Below are positions 31,895 to 42,795 of a DNA stretch of 64,000 bases, in pieces. The stretch is from Fragum whitleyi (lineage: Eukaryota > Mollusca > Bivalvia > Cardiida > Cardiidae), in the NCBI GenBank assembly GCA_948146395.1, contig OX411552.1, positions 52,254,399-52,318,398 on the forward strand. Reading direction: 5' to 3'. Made by a program: the position numbers and the translations under genes. The first letter of the stretch is position 1. Each line of letters opens with the position of its first letter. The notes under the pieces are model-generated. The model was not told where the DNA came from and made no database searches. It worked only from the letters and a program-made list of their open reading frames with translations.

Positions 31895-32618
31895 CACTAA
31901 AACATGTTGGGGTGTCCGTGGTGCTTCCGTCCGGGCATGCGTAAACTTTTCTTTAGACATCTTCTCCTCCTTAACCAATGGGTGAATTATGACGAAACTT
32001 TGCCAAAATGTTCCTTGGGTGACCCTCTTTTAAAATTGTTAAAAAAATTTATGTTGACCCCCAAATATGGGCGTGGCAGGGCAGGGCTTATTTTGACCCT
32101 GAAATATTTTAACGACATCTCCTCCTGAACCATTTGGCTGATTTCAATGAAACTTCACCAGAATGTTTCCTTGGGTGACCCTCTTCTAAAGCTGTTCAAG
32201 AAATTTGGATTGACCCCCAAATATGGGAGTGGCATGGTGGGGCTTATTTTGACCCCAAAACCTTTAATTGACATCTCATCCTGAACCATTGGGCCGATTT
32301 CAATGAAACTTTACCAGAATGTTCCTTGGGTGACCCTCTTCTAAAGTTGTTCAAGAAATTTGGGTTAACCCCAAAATACGGGTGTGGCATGGCGGGGCTT
32401 ATTTTGACCCAATTTTTGGCTGGCAGGGAGGGGCTTGTCTTGAGTCTGATATCTACTCCTGAGCCTTTGGATTGATTTCAATTTCAATGAAACATTACCA
32501 GAATGTTTCTTGGATGACCCTCTTCAAAAATTGTTCGAAGAAATTTTGATTAGATAAGATCCACTAGATCAATAAAATTTAGGTGAGCGGTTTAGGGCCA
32601 TTCTGTACCTCTTGTTTT
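31895..32618 (+). mobile_element. HelE copy with HelA-type 3' terminus
   Basis: A 5'-worn start (GTGTCCGTGGTGCTTCCGTC, GGGCATGCGTAAACTTTTC) leads into three to four ~143-bp units containing TATGGGCGTGGCAGGGC, TGACATCTCCTCCTGAACCA and ATGTTCCTTGGGTGACCCTC. The 3' end is TTTAGGTGAGCGGTTTA, then GGGCCATTCTGTACC and TCTTGTTTTT. The hairpin is imperfect. Confidence 0.72.
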
Positions 32619-33345
32619 TAGGTGATATCTAAAACATTTTGAGCCCGAAATCTTTGAATGACATCTCCTCCTGAACCACTTAGCTGATTTCAATGAAACT
32701 TTAACAGAATGTTCCTTGGTGGACCCTTTACTTTAATTGTTCAAGAAATTTTGATTGGTCCTTGAATATGGGCGTGGCAGGGTGGGGCCTATTTTGAGCT
32801 CGAAATTTTCGAATGACATTTTCTCCTGAACCACTGATGGCTGATTTCGATGAAACTTTACCAGAATGTTCCTTCAGTGTCTCTTTTCAAAAAGTATTTG
32901 CAAAATTTTGATTGGCTCATAAATTTGGGTGTGACAGGGCAGGGCTTATTTTGAGGCCAAAATCTTTGAACGATATCTCCTCCAGAACAACTCAGCCTAT
33001 TTCAATGAAACTTGACCAGAATATTTCTTGGGTGACTATTTACTTAAATTGTTCAAGAAATTTTGATTGGTCCATAAATATAGGCGTGGCAGGCAGGGCC
33101 TATTTTAAGCCCGAAATCTTTCAATGACATCTTCTGAACCTTATGTTTTAATAAGATGGGTAAAGAGATGCAGGTTCATTGTGATTGAGTATTTTGGTGC
33201 AATATGGACCAGAACTAGTTAATCATTATTAAATGGGTCTTAGGAGATTTAATGTATTCATTTAAAGTTAGCTTTATTTAATGAAAGTCTAAAGATTTTA
33301 AAGCCAGTGGAGCGATACAGGCCCTCTTGAGCCTCTTGTTTCCTT
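32619..33345 (+). mobile_element. HelE copy with GTGGAGC-type 3' terminus
   Basis: Units run directly on from the previous copy (CGAAATCTTTGAATGACATC, CCACTTAGCTGATTTCAATG, AATATGGGCGTGGCAGGG). The tail at 33300-33343 reads AGCCAGTGGAGCGATACA, a short GGCC..GCC hairpin, CTCTTGTTT. Two HelE copies with different terminus types thus sit head to tail. Confidence 0.7.
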
Positions 33346-33520
33346 ATAATTTTACATATAAGTTAAATAAGTTCATCTCTTCAAAAGTCAGTTTCAACTT
33401 AGAAAAAGTCGGAATTTCTTCTGAATGCTGGTGACTTTCATTACCTTCTATTTTCATCTAATCTTGAAATGTTTAAGCCAGTGGAGCGATACAGGCCCTC
33501 TTTGGCCTCTTGTAACTGAG
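33346..33520 (+). mobile_element. Second GTGGAGC-type 3' terminus
   Basis: AAGCCAGTGGAGCGATACA, hairpin GGCC-ctctt-tGGCC and TCTTGTAAC at 33476-33513 repeat the ending at 33.3 kb. Only about 130 bp separate them, and no body is recognisable between, so this is a partial copy or a tail duplication. Confidence 0.6.
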
Positions 33521-33531
33521 TTTACACTGAA

Positions 33532-33738
33532 TTACTGATTTAAAGTCAATGATTTGACATCGATTAAGACAGTAACGTTGAAAGCGTATTGCTGAAGCAA
33601 GTCTGACCTCTTGAATCTGGTTAAACACTTTCTGTCTGGAGATTCTTCGCCGTCTAATAATTGAAATTGTCTTTGAAATTTGGGTAAGAGTGAATTAACC
33701 CAAATATCAAAATGGCATTCACCGTGCTGGACGAACAT
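33532..33738 (-). other. 68-codon open frame, weak coding candidate
   Basis: Of the short frames outside known repeats, this one looks least like random AT-rich translation. It is balanced in charged residues, starts at an ATG in ACAATGTTCG, and its segment was not recognised elsewhere in the window. It contains DGEESPDRKCLTRFKRSDLL. No domain is recognised, and chance remains the most likely explanation. Do not treat it as a gene without transcript support. Confidence 0.15.
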
Positions 33739-33739
33739 T

Positions 33740-34085
33740 GTTTTACATATCAGGCTTATCTTGCTCTACACATAAAGTTGTGAGTTGGGTTTAAGTGGTA
33801 CCAGATATTGAAGATGGTTGGTACTGAAACAAAAAAAGTCATTTACAATGGCTTAACATTTGATGCCTGCGTTTTGGCAACATATATCCTTATGATGTTG
33901 TTCCTCTGTACATTTAACAATTTTTCATTTCAGATCTCTGCAGATTAAACTATACAGTTAATCTGAAGTGCATGTGTTGTTTGAGATGAACAGATTTTGC
34001 ATTATTTGACATTGATGTTGATTTGCAGAATCGCTTTTAAATAACCCATCTGAAATCGCCTGAATTTCTGATATAAGAATGAAAC
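33740..34085. other. No recognised feature
   Basis: Unassigned. Confidence 0.3.
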
Positions 34086-34777
34086 ATCAGATGAAATTGA
34101 ACTTTTACCAGAACGTTCCTCGGATGACCTTTTAAATAATTATTTTCGAATTTTTTATAACTATGGGAGTGGCAGGATGGGGCTTATTTTGATCCTGAAA
34201 TCTTTGAGAGACATTTCCTCCTCAGAACCACTGGGCCAATTTCAATGAAACTTCAGAATGGTTTCTTTGATTGACCCTTTTCAAGAATTGTTTGTGAAAT
34301 TTTGGTTGTCCCTTAAATATGGCCATGGCAGGGTGGGTCTTAATTTGAGCTAAAATCTATGAACTACATTTGCTCCTGAACCACTTGGCCGATTTCAATG
34401 AATATTTACCAGAATGATCCTTTGACAAACCTTCTCAAAAATTTTAAATTGCTAATGGATATGGGTGTGGCAGTTAGGGGCTTATTCTGAGCCCAAAATC
34501 TTTGAAGGATATCTGTTACTGAACCACCGGGTCGATTTCATTGAACTTTATCAGAATGTTCCTTGGGTGACCCTTTTCAAAGATCGCTCGCAAAATTTTG
34601 ATTGGCCCATAAATATGGGCATGACAGGGTGGGGCTTATTTTGAGCTCAAAAATCTTTGAATGACATCTCCTCCTGAGTCACTTGGCTGATTTAAATGAA
34701 ACTTTACCAGAATAGTTCTTGCTGACCCTTTTCAAAAATAGATCACAAAATTTTGATTTTGGTAGGGCAAGGCTTAT
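34086..34777 (+). mobile_element. HelE body fragment, interrupted by HelA copy 5
   Basis: Four to five ~143-bp HelE units (TGGGGCTTATTTTGA, CTCCTGAACCACTTGG, GCCCATAAATATGGGCATGA) stop at GGTAGGGCAAGGCTTATTTA, where a HelA 5' hairpin starts. Confidence 0.65.
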
Positions 34778-35170
34778 TTAAAGCTCATCTAGGCACGAAG
34801 TGCTTAAGGTGGGCTATTGTGGTTAGGTGGATGTCCAGCATCCGGCGTGCCTTGTGCGACAGTCCATCTTCAACATTTGCTTTGTATGCACTTTAGAGGC
34901 CACATTTTTTGCCCAATCAACTGGAATTTGGTCAGAATGATTGTCTTGATAAAATCTCACATGAATTCATGGAGTTCAAACACTTGGCCATATGGTCAAT
35001 TTTTTTTTTTCAAAAAATGTGTATATTCTAGAGGCAACATTAATTTGTGGCTCAAATATCTTGAAACTGAAATAATGCTTATTTATATTAATCTGAAGGT
35101 AAATTAAAAATTGTGTCTATTCTGATTAAATTGATGCCATGGGGTCAAATCTTTGCAAGATGTTGTGAGA
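34778..35170 (+). mobile_element. HelA copy 5 (body iii), 3'-truncated
   Basis: AGCTCATCTAGGCACGAAG and GTGCTTAAGGTGGGCT give a worn hairpin. One satellite unit follows (TTGTATGCACTTTAGAGGCC, TTTGGTCAGAATGATTGTCT), which is array-1 type, then a decayed second. The rest is not recognisable and no 3' end was found. The 96-codon frame at 34817-35107 is repeat-derived. Confidence 0.65.
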
Positions 35171-35385
35171 TGATTGTCTACATGGAAATTGGTTACTGTT
35201 TCAAAGTAGTCATGGCATTTTCCAACATTTTGAAATAATACCTCAGTAGATTGCTTTGGTTACAATATTCCTCATGTTTCATTTTGAATAAGTTAAAGGA
35301 ATACATAGTGATAGAGTCAGGTCTTGAGATATTGGTATTAAGGTTTTACATAAGTCTGAAATATGTATTTCCATTTGAAGCTGAT

Positions 35386-36349
35386 TTTTAGCTCCACTGG
35401 CTGAAAGCCACTGGGGCTATTGTCATGGCGTTGTGTCTATTGTCAGTGTGTCCATGCGTCTCGACGTAAACTTTTTCTTTAAAAATCTTCTTCTCAGAAA
35501 CTACTGGATGAATTTCAACTTCACAGGAATGATCCTTGGGTGACCCTCTTTCAAAGTTGTTCTTGAAATTTTGATTTAATGAAAAACATGGATTTAATGG
35601 GCGTGGCGAATTTCCAAATATGGTAAAAAGTGAGTTTTCTCAAATTCTAATTGATGGATACCAATGAAATTTTACATGAATGATCCTTGGGTGACCCTTT
35701 ATCAGACTACAAAAAATTATTGTGATTGGATGGAAAACATGCATTTTATGGGCAGAGGTCATTTCTCTATATGTTATATAGTGGAAACTTTCAAAATCAT
35801 TTTCTCAGAATGTAATTGATGGATATCGACCAAATTTCACCGAAATGATTCTTGAGTGACCCTTTATCAGTCTACCAAAAATTATTTTGATCTGATGAAA
35901 AATATGTATTTTTTGGGCGGAGGTCATTTTCTCTATATGTAATAGTGGAAACTTTGAAAATCATTTTCTCAGAATCTAATGGTTGGATATCAACCAAATT
36001 TCACTGGAATGATCCTTGAGTGACCATTAATCAGTGTACCAAAAATTATTGTGCTCGGATCAAAACTATGTATTTTATGGGTTGAGGTCATTTCTCAATA
36101 TGTTATGTAGTTGAAACTTTGAAAATCATTTTCTCAGAATATTACTGATGGATATCAATCAAACTTTTTTGGTATGATCTTTGAGTGACCCATTATCATG
36201 CAGCCAAAATATGAAAACTTTGAACTTTGAAAACCATTTTCAACATCAGTAGAACCAAAACTATCTGAAAATCTAGTCAAAACTTTTATTTGCTTTTACA
36301 AGAATTTCAAGCCTGTGGAGCAACTCAAGCCATTCATGGCTTTCTAGTT
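35386..36349 (+). mobile_element. HelB copy 2, complete
   Basis: The 5' hairpin AGCTCCACTGGC-tgaaa-GCCACTGGGGCT is followed by ATTGTCATGGCGTTGTGTC and a TGTCAGTGTGTCCATGCGTC stretch without the long CCGT run. About five ~165-bp units follow. The 3' end is GCCTGTGGAGCAACTCAA, hairpin GCCAT-tc-ATGGC, TTTCTAGTT. A HelA begins at the next base. Confidence 0.87.
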
Positions 36350-36687
36350 AGCTTACCTGAGCAGATTTTGCTCAAGGTGAGCTTGTGTGATCATTAAAAG
36401 TGTGTCGTACGTCGTGTGTTGTGGATTGTGTGTCGTCTGTCGTCTGGCATCAACAATCCTAGTGTTTACGCTTTATAGAGGCCACAAATGTGGCCCAATG
36501 TTCATGAAACTTGATCAGAATGTTGGCCAGGTCACAAGGATTAACCCTTTTGAAAATGAGAAAGATCCATGCCATATTAAGGGAAAAGGGGCCTGACATT
36601 TATATTTCCACTTTAGTCTCTAGAGGCCACAAATTTGGTTCAATAGTCATGAAACTTGGTCAGAATGTTGGCCAGGCAACATGAAAC
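36350..36687 (+). mobile_element. HelA copy 6 (body ii), cut by HelB copy 3
   Basis: AGCTTACCTGAGCAGATTTTG and CTCAAGGTGAGCTTGTGTGA sit directly behind CTAGTT of HelB copy 2. The body ii unit (AGAGGCCACAAATGTGGCCC, TCATGAAACTTGATCAGAAT) is repeated once and broken at ATGAAACTTTTTAGCTCCAC, where HelB copy 3 starts. Confidence 0.75.
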
Positions 36688-37615
36688 TTTTTAGCTCCAC
36701 TGGCCAAAAGGCCAGTGGGCTATTGTCATGGCGGGGTGTCTGTCGTCTGTGTGTCTGTGCGCCTGTCCGTCCGTCCGTAAACTTTTACTTTAAAAATCTT
36801 CTCCTCATAAAGTACTGGATGGATTTCAATATAATTTCACAGGAATGTTCCTTGGGTGACCCTCTATCAGATTCTTTCAAAGAATTTTAATCGGTTTAAT
36901 CATGGCTGTAGTGGGCGTGGCTAATTTCCATATATGGTAATAGGTGGCTTTTTTCAGAAACTAATTGATGGATATAAACCAAACGTCACATGAATTATCC
37001 TTGAGTGAACCTCTATCAGTCTACAAAAAAAAAATTGTGATCAGATGAAAAATGTGTATTTTATGGGCGGAGGGCATTTCTCAATATGTTATATAGTGGA
37101 AACTTTGAAAATCATTTTCTCTGAACCTAACTAATGGATATCAACCAAATTTCACTGGAATGATTCTTTAGTGATCCTTTATCAGTCTGCAAAAAAATAT
37201 TTTGTTCAGATGAAAAATAAGTGTTTTATGGGCGGAGGTCATTTTTCTATATGTTATATAGTGAAAACTTTGAAATCATTTTCCCAGAATCTAACTGATG
37301 GATATCAACCGAATTTCACTGGAATGATTCTTCAGTGATCCTTTATCAGTCTGCAAAAAATTATTGTGATCAGATGCAAAATATGTATTTTATTGTCAGA
37401 TGTCATTTCTGTTGATATGTTATATGGTGTAATATCCAATATAGGGACCAAACTTTTTTTAAAAGTTTAAACAGATGGATTTCAACCAAATATCATGGGA
37501 ATTTTATTTCTGTGAAGTTGTATCTGGCTGCAAAAATATTTGATTAGATGAACAGCTTGCTTTTTATTGGTAGAGGACATTTCAACATATAAAGTGAATA
37601 TTTGATCACCTAAAT
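36688..37615 (+). mobile_element. HelB copy 3, 3' end missing
   Basis: The 5' hairpin AGCTCCACTGGCC-aaa-AGGCCAGTGGGCT pairs better than in other HelB copies. CCTGTCCGTCCGTCCGTAAA and about four units follow (GGATATCAACCAAATTTCAC, GGGCGGAGG.CATTTCTC). The copy fades near 37615 without the CTAGTT end. Confidence 0.75.
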
Positions 37616-38295
37616 GATTTCTTTTTTTAGACTCATTAAATTTAATAGGTGTGAAGATTGTAGCTTAGAAGGAACATAAGCTTTGTTGGAATTCAAATGT
37701 GTAGAAACATTAGGTAAAATAGGTAGCCTGAGATGCACCTTGAGAATTGATCAGTTTGGTTGAACGATGGGTGACTGTATAGAGAGGTCAAGTTGACTAA
37801 GCATTTTATTTTGCTAATATGTCTTTATCTTGAATACAAAAATACCATCTTTATCTGTAGTTCAATAGTAATAGCAATTCTTTGATCATTGGACTATGGA
37901 TGATAGATTCTTAGTTAACTTGCGTGATCTTGTAATTGCAAAATAGAATATATTAATGGATTTCCAGACTTCAGAAATGCTATTAAACAAATAAAGTCCA
38001 TTTACTACATCATGATGCTGTTCCTTTGTTTCCTATTATTTTGTATGTACTTTCATTGTAGGGAAATATAGCATACAGCTAGCCTACATCATGAAAACGG
38101 AGAGTCTGTATAAACATAGATAAGTTGGAGTTGATTTTCAGTTTTGTTTAAAATTTTATGAAACTTTATTGAGAATTGAGAGTTTAAAAAAAAGATAACA
38201 AAAGTTGTGTTCATTTATAGTTACATGTTTCATTTTAATACAATTTTTGTTACTCTGGGAACATAACCTGGTATGCTTAACATGTTATTTTTTTT
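37616..38295. other. No recognised feature
   Basis: Unassigned AT-rich sequence. Confidence 0.35.
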
Positions 38296-38596
38296 TAGCT
38301 GTGTGGAGCCGCCGTCATAGCCCAGTTGGTAGCGTGTCAGACTGTCAATCTAGAGGTCCCAGGTTTAATCCCCAATGACAGCACTCATTCTACCTGACTA
38401 TTTGTTTCTTACCAATGAGTAAATAACCATAGACCTAGGTGAGATAGCAGCTGGAGGCTAGGAAAGGATGTGATGGTAGTACTGGTGAGAGAAATATCAG
38501 GAATCCATCGTTAGGTCCTCTAGAGGTTGGGATATAACTGAAAAAATGTTGAAAGCGGCGTAAAACTCTATTCAATCAATCATTTGTAGCTGTGTG
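38296..38596 (+). mobile_element. tRNA-derived SINE with 10-bp target-site duplication, Asp-GTC-like head
   Basis: TAGCTGTGTG occurs at 38296-38305 and 38587-38596. The head has box A TAGCCCAGTTGG (perfect), anticodon loop CTGTCAA (GTC) and a box B variant GGTTTAATCC. The body contains GCAGCTGGAGGCTAGGAAAG, TGGTAGTACTGG and TATAACTGAAAAAATGTTGA, ending GCGGCGTAAAACTC and ATTCAATCAATC. It gives the clearest body sequence for the family. Confidence 0.9.
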
Positions 38597-39487
38597 ATGT
38601 GTATCTTATGCCATGCAGCAGATGTCACAAATGATGTAACTGTATACACTGTAGAGGTGTAGAAATATGACTTTTCTCCAATTGTCCAGGGACAAGTATA
38701 AGTCCATTTTCCTTTGTAATTTGTTCAGGATCAAAATGAAATTTCCAGCAAAAATGAATTGCTGAATAATGAGAAAAACATTGTTTTTTAATGAAGAAAA
38801 TGCTGTAACCAAGCACCATCTTCATTAAGGTTCGTGTAAAGTGTTTGAGACCCAATTTTAAAAGCACTTCGTTTGCCAAGAAAAAGCAGTATGCTCAGGT
38901 ATATCATATAGTTTATATACCTGTAAGGTTTTCAAGAAATATATCAATTTCTATTTCACAAAATGATAAATATGTAGTAATTGATTAAAGATCATTGAAT
39001 TCAAAGAACTATAATTTGAAATAATTCGCAGAAAATATTTCACAATATTATGGTGTGATGTAGCACCATACCTTACATCTTTTTCAAAAATAGGCCAAAC
39101 TGGTTTGACATGTATGTTGACAAAATAAATGGAAATTGATTGTTTCAAAAGAGCCTTTTGAGACCAAGTTTTATATCTAAGGTTGTAGTAGTAGCTAGTA
39201 GGAACATTTAGAAAATTTTATCCAGCAGTAGTGAAGTTGTTGGTTTTTAACAAAAACAAAATAACCCTTTCCCATAGTTTGGCTTTTCTGTTCTGGGATT
39301 TTGCCTCTAATAGTCAACTACTTGTACTCATCTGCAGCTTCAATTTTGTATATTTATTAGTCGGGCAAATTGTCGTTTTTGTAAATAGAAGCAGCATTAA
39401 ATATGGTTCAAAAACTCTTTACATGAACCTTAAAGACAATGTTTTCCGTCCTTTGATACAAACAATATGATGACTTTTCTCCTAGAT
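38597..39487. other. No recognised feature
   Basis: AT-rich. Overlapping minus-strand frames at 38606-38879 and 38951-39148 and a plus-strand frame at 39231-39470 have no recognisable domains. Confidence 0.35.
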
Positions 39488-40386
39488 TTATAGCTCACCT
39501 GAGCATGAAGTGCCCAAGGTGAGCTATTGTGATTGTTCAATGGCTGTCATCTGTTGTGCTTCGTCTGTCGTGTGTAGTCTGTCATGTGTCATCCACATTT
39601 TCTTTAAACATCTTCTCCTCCTAAACTGGTGGGCTAAACTGGTGGGCCAATCTTGATGATACTTGGCAGAGATTTTCTTTGCTTTAGCAAAGTTGTTCAA
39701 ATAAATGAAATCCACCCTTAAGTTCCCTTTACCCTTAATAAAAAGGGTGAAAATAGGAAAATCTTCAATAATCCTCTTGTCTGAAATCATAAGCTGACAG
39801 CTTACATATTTTGTATGTAGCATCATCTAGTGGACCTCTACCAAGTTTGCTCATATTTTGGTCATATTTTGGCTTCTCCTGGGCACAACCCTTTTAACAT
39901 AAAATCAAAGAGCCAAAATCTCTAAAAATCTTCTTATCTGAAACCAGAAGGCAGACAGCTTTCATATTTGGTATGTAGCATTATCTACTGGATTTCTTTC
40001 AAGATTGTTTATATCAAGACCACGGGGTCATGTTAGGGCTTTGCCCTGGCGCATCACTTTTAGCTCTTAGCACAAATGGTAAAAAAGGAAAATCTTTAAA
40101 AATCTTCTTCTCTGAAACCAGAAGGCAGACAGCTTTAATATTTGGTATGTAGCATCATCTAGTGGGCCTCTACCAAGTTTATTTTGGCTCCATATTGGTG
40201 CATCCCTTTATACATAGAATCAAAGAGCGAAAAAGCATATCCTTTTTGCTCTTGGCTGAAAATATTTCATGGTGATCTTATGTAGAAATTATCTCTTTGT
40301 TGACATCTACCTATTGCATTTATGTGATGTTCCAGGGGTCAAAGAGACTCGGGTGAGCAATCTAGGATCATCCATGTCCTCTTGTT
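39488..40386 (+). mobile_element. HelA copy 7 (body i), complete
   Basis: AGCTCACCTGAGCAT-gaa-GTGCCCAAGGTGAGCT starts it. Body i units follow (CAGAAGGCAGACAGCTTTCA, GTAGCATCATCTAGTGG). The closing segment GTGATGTTCCAGGGGTCAAA leads to CGGGTGAGCAATCTA, hairpin GGATCA-tcc-ATGTCC, TCTTGTT. The 100-codon minus-strand frame at 39524-39826 is antisense repeat sequence. Confidence 0.87.
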
Positions 40387-40395
40387 GGGCTTTTT

Positions 40396-41870
40396 TTTTA
40401 GCTCACCTGAGCACGAAGTGCTCAAGGGAGCTATTGTGATCGATCGTTGTCCGGCATCCGTCTGTCCGTCATGGCGTCAACTTTTTCTTTAAAGGACATC
40501 TCCTCCTTAACTTATGGGTCAAAATCAACCAAACTTGGCAGAAATATTCCTTGGGTGGTCCCTTATGAAAATTGCTCAAATGGAAAGGATCCCTGCCATA
40601 TCACGGGAAAAGGGACCTTAATGACAAATTTCTTGTTTTCACTCTAGAAGCCACAAATATGGTCCAATCTTCATGAAACTTGGTCAGAATGTTTGTTAGG
40701 TCATGAGGATGAAGTCTATTGAAAATGGGAAGGATCAGTGCCATTTCACGGAAAAAAGGCGCCTTAATGTCAATTTTGTCAAAAATATCTTTAAACGACA
40801 TCTCCTCCTAAACTTATGGGTCAAAATCAACCAAACTTGGCAGAAATATTCCTTGGGTGGTCCCTTATGAAAATTGCTCAAATGGAAAGGATCCGTGCCA
40901 TTTCACAGGAAAAGGGGCCTTAATGACAAATTCTTGTTTTCACTCTAGAAGTCACAAATATGGTCCAATCTTCATGAAACTTGGTCAGAATATTTGTTAG
41001 GTCATGAGGATGAAGTCTATTGAAAATGGGAAGGATCCATGCCATTTCACGGAAAAAGGCCCCTTAATGACAATTTTGTCAAAAATATCTTTAAACGACA
41101 TCTTTTCCTAAACGTATGGGTCAAAATCAGCCAAACTTGGCAGAAATATTCCTTGGGGGGTCCCTTATGAAAACTGCTCAAATGGAAAGGATCCGTGCCA
41201 TATCACGGGAAAAGGGGCCTTAATGACAAATTTCTTGTTTTCACTCTAGAAGCCACAAATATGGTCCAATCTTAATGAAACTTCGTCAGAATGTTTGTTA
41301 GGTCATGAGGATGAAGTCTATTGAAAATGGGAAAGATCCATGCCATTTCACGGAAAAAGGCGCCTTAATGACAATTTTGTCAAAAATATCTTTAAACGAC
41401 ATCTTTTCCTAAACGTATGGGTCAAAATCAGCCAAACTTGGCAGAAATATTCCTTGGGGGGTCCCTTATGAAAACTGCTCAAATGGAAAGGATCCGTGCC
41501 ATATCACAGGAAAAGGGGCCTTAATGACAATTTTTTTGTTTACTCTCTAGAAGCCACAAATATGGTCCAATCATCATGAAACTTTGTCAGAATGTTTGTT
41601 AGGTCATGAGGATGAAGTCTATTGAAAATGGGAAGGATCAGTGCCATTTCACGGAAAATAGGCCCCTTAATGACAATTTTCTCGTAAGAGCTCTAAACGC
41701 CACAAATATAGTCCAATCTTCATGAACTTGATCAAAATGTTTGCCAGGGCACAAGAATGAACTCTGTTGAAAATGGGAAGGTTCATGCCATATCATAGGA
41801 AATGGAGTCTTAATGATAATTTACTTGAAATATCAGGTGAGCGATTTAGGGCCCTCAGGGTCCTCTTGTT
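40396..41870 (+). mobile_element. HelA copy 8 (body ii), complete
   Basis: It starts in a T9 run only 10 bp after the end of copy 7. The hairpin is AGCTCACCTGAGCAC-gaa-GTGCTCAAGGGAGCT, then GTCCGGCATCCGTCTGTCC. The body has a repeated ~300-bp higher unit (CTCCTAAACTTATGGGTCAA, TTCCTTGGGTGGTCCCTTAT, CACAAATATGGTCCAATCTT). The units at 41086-41400 and 41390-41680 are almost identical. The 3' end is ATCAGGTGAGCGATTTA, hairpin GGGCCC-tca-GGGTCC, TCTTGTT. Confidence 0.9.
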
Positions 41871-41890
41871 TTAACTCAACTTAGGAGGAT

Positions 41891-42147
41891 GTTAGCTCAC
41901 CTGGTGAGCTTTTGTGATCATTTAATTAATTATATTTTCGTCCATCGTGTGTCGTCTGTTGTCCGGCATCAACAATCTTAGTGTTTACACTCCAGAGGCC
42001 ACAAATATGGCCTGATCTTCATGAAACATGGTCAGAATGTTGGCCAGTCCACAAGGATAAACCCTATTGAAAATGGCATTTAATTTTGCTAAGGGAAGAG
42101 TCAAAGAGACGAAGTTGAGCGATATAGAACCATCATGGTCCGCTTGT
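41891..42147 (+). mobile_element. HelA copy 9, minimal internally deleted (257 bp)
   Basis: The 5' palindrome is reduced to AGCTCACC-t-GGTGAGCT. GTCGTCTGTTGTCCGGCATC and one body ii unit (GAGGCCACAAATATGGCC) follow. The 3' end is AAGTTGAGCGATATA, hairpin GAACCA-tca-TGGTCC, GCTTGTT. It is one of the shortest copies that keeps both termini. Confidence 0.78.
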
Positions 42148-42149
42148 TT

Positions 42150-42377
42150 GTTTTACCAAGCTTGTGTGCAGTGAGCAATGTACATTAGTGTATCTGTTTG
42201 TCACTCACACATTCCAATTGGTATTGTATTCAATTAATATTACATTTATGGAAGGATTTAAAATAACTTTGATATGCTATTTAAAAACAATTTTCAAATA
42301 GCTCCAAGGACAAGGTCACAGATCCAGATCAAACGTTTAAATTAGGGCTCGACAGCAGTAGTTCTGTGACAAACACC
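42150..42377. other. No recognised feature
   Basis: Unassigned. Confidence 0.3.
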
Positions 42378-42379
42378 TA

Positions 42380-42467
42380 GTGTTTTTAGCACACTGAATA
42401 CAAAGTGCTCAAGCTGAGCTATTGTGATCAGTCAATGTAAATCAGTCAATCTGTCAACAATACAAAA
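42380..42467 (+). mobile_element. HelA 5' fragment
   Basis: TTTTTAGCACACTGAATACAA and AGTGCTCAAGCTGAGCTATT give a worn HelA tip. It ends where a minus-strand HelR end begins. Confidence 0.6.
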
Positions 42468-42689
42468 CTAGAGCTGCTTGAGCAGCTGATTCCGTCCACA
42501 GGCCTTAATCTTCTGATGATTTATTTCATTTTAAGATTTAAGAGAATGAATGATTATATCAAGTGGATAAATGTTTTTTAATGTCACATGCTGAAATATT
42601 TCTGTAAAGAAAAGTCATGACACGTAGAAATTTAAGCTTTGCATTTCATTCCAGTGAAATTAAGTTGATATCCATCAATGAGATTATGA
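42468..42689 (-). mobile_element. HelR 3' part on the minus strand
   Basis: AACTAGAGCTGCTTGAGCAG followed by CTGATTCCGTCCACAGGCC is, inverted, GGCCTGTGGAC...CAGCTG-ctca-AGCAGCT CTAGTT. The inverted body (AGAAATATTTCAGCATGTGA, ATCAACTTAATTTCACTGG) matches the 44.4-44.6 kb copy. No 5' end is visible. Confidence 0.65.
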
Positions 42690-42795
42690 AACTAGAGCTG
42701 CTTGAGCAGCTGATTTGCTCAAAAGGCCTGAATTTACTGATATTATGAGAACTTTAGTGAGTGAATGAATGAATTAATTAATTAATTGATTTCTA
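42690..42795 (-). mobile_element. Second minus-strand HelR 3' end
   Basis: AACTAGAGCTGCTTGAGCAG recurs 222 bp after the first, followed by CTGATTTGCTCAAAAGGCCT. It ends in an ATTAATTAATTAATT run that borders a plus-strand HelB-like body. Confidence 0.6.
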
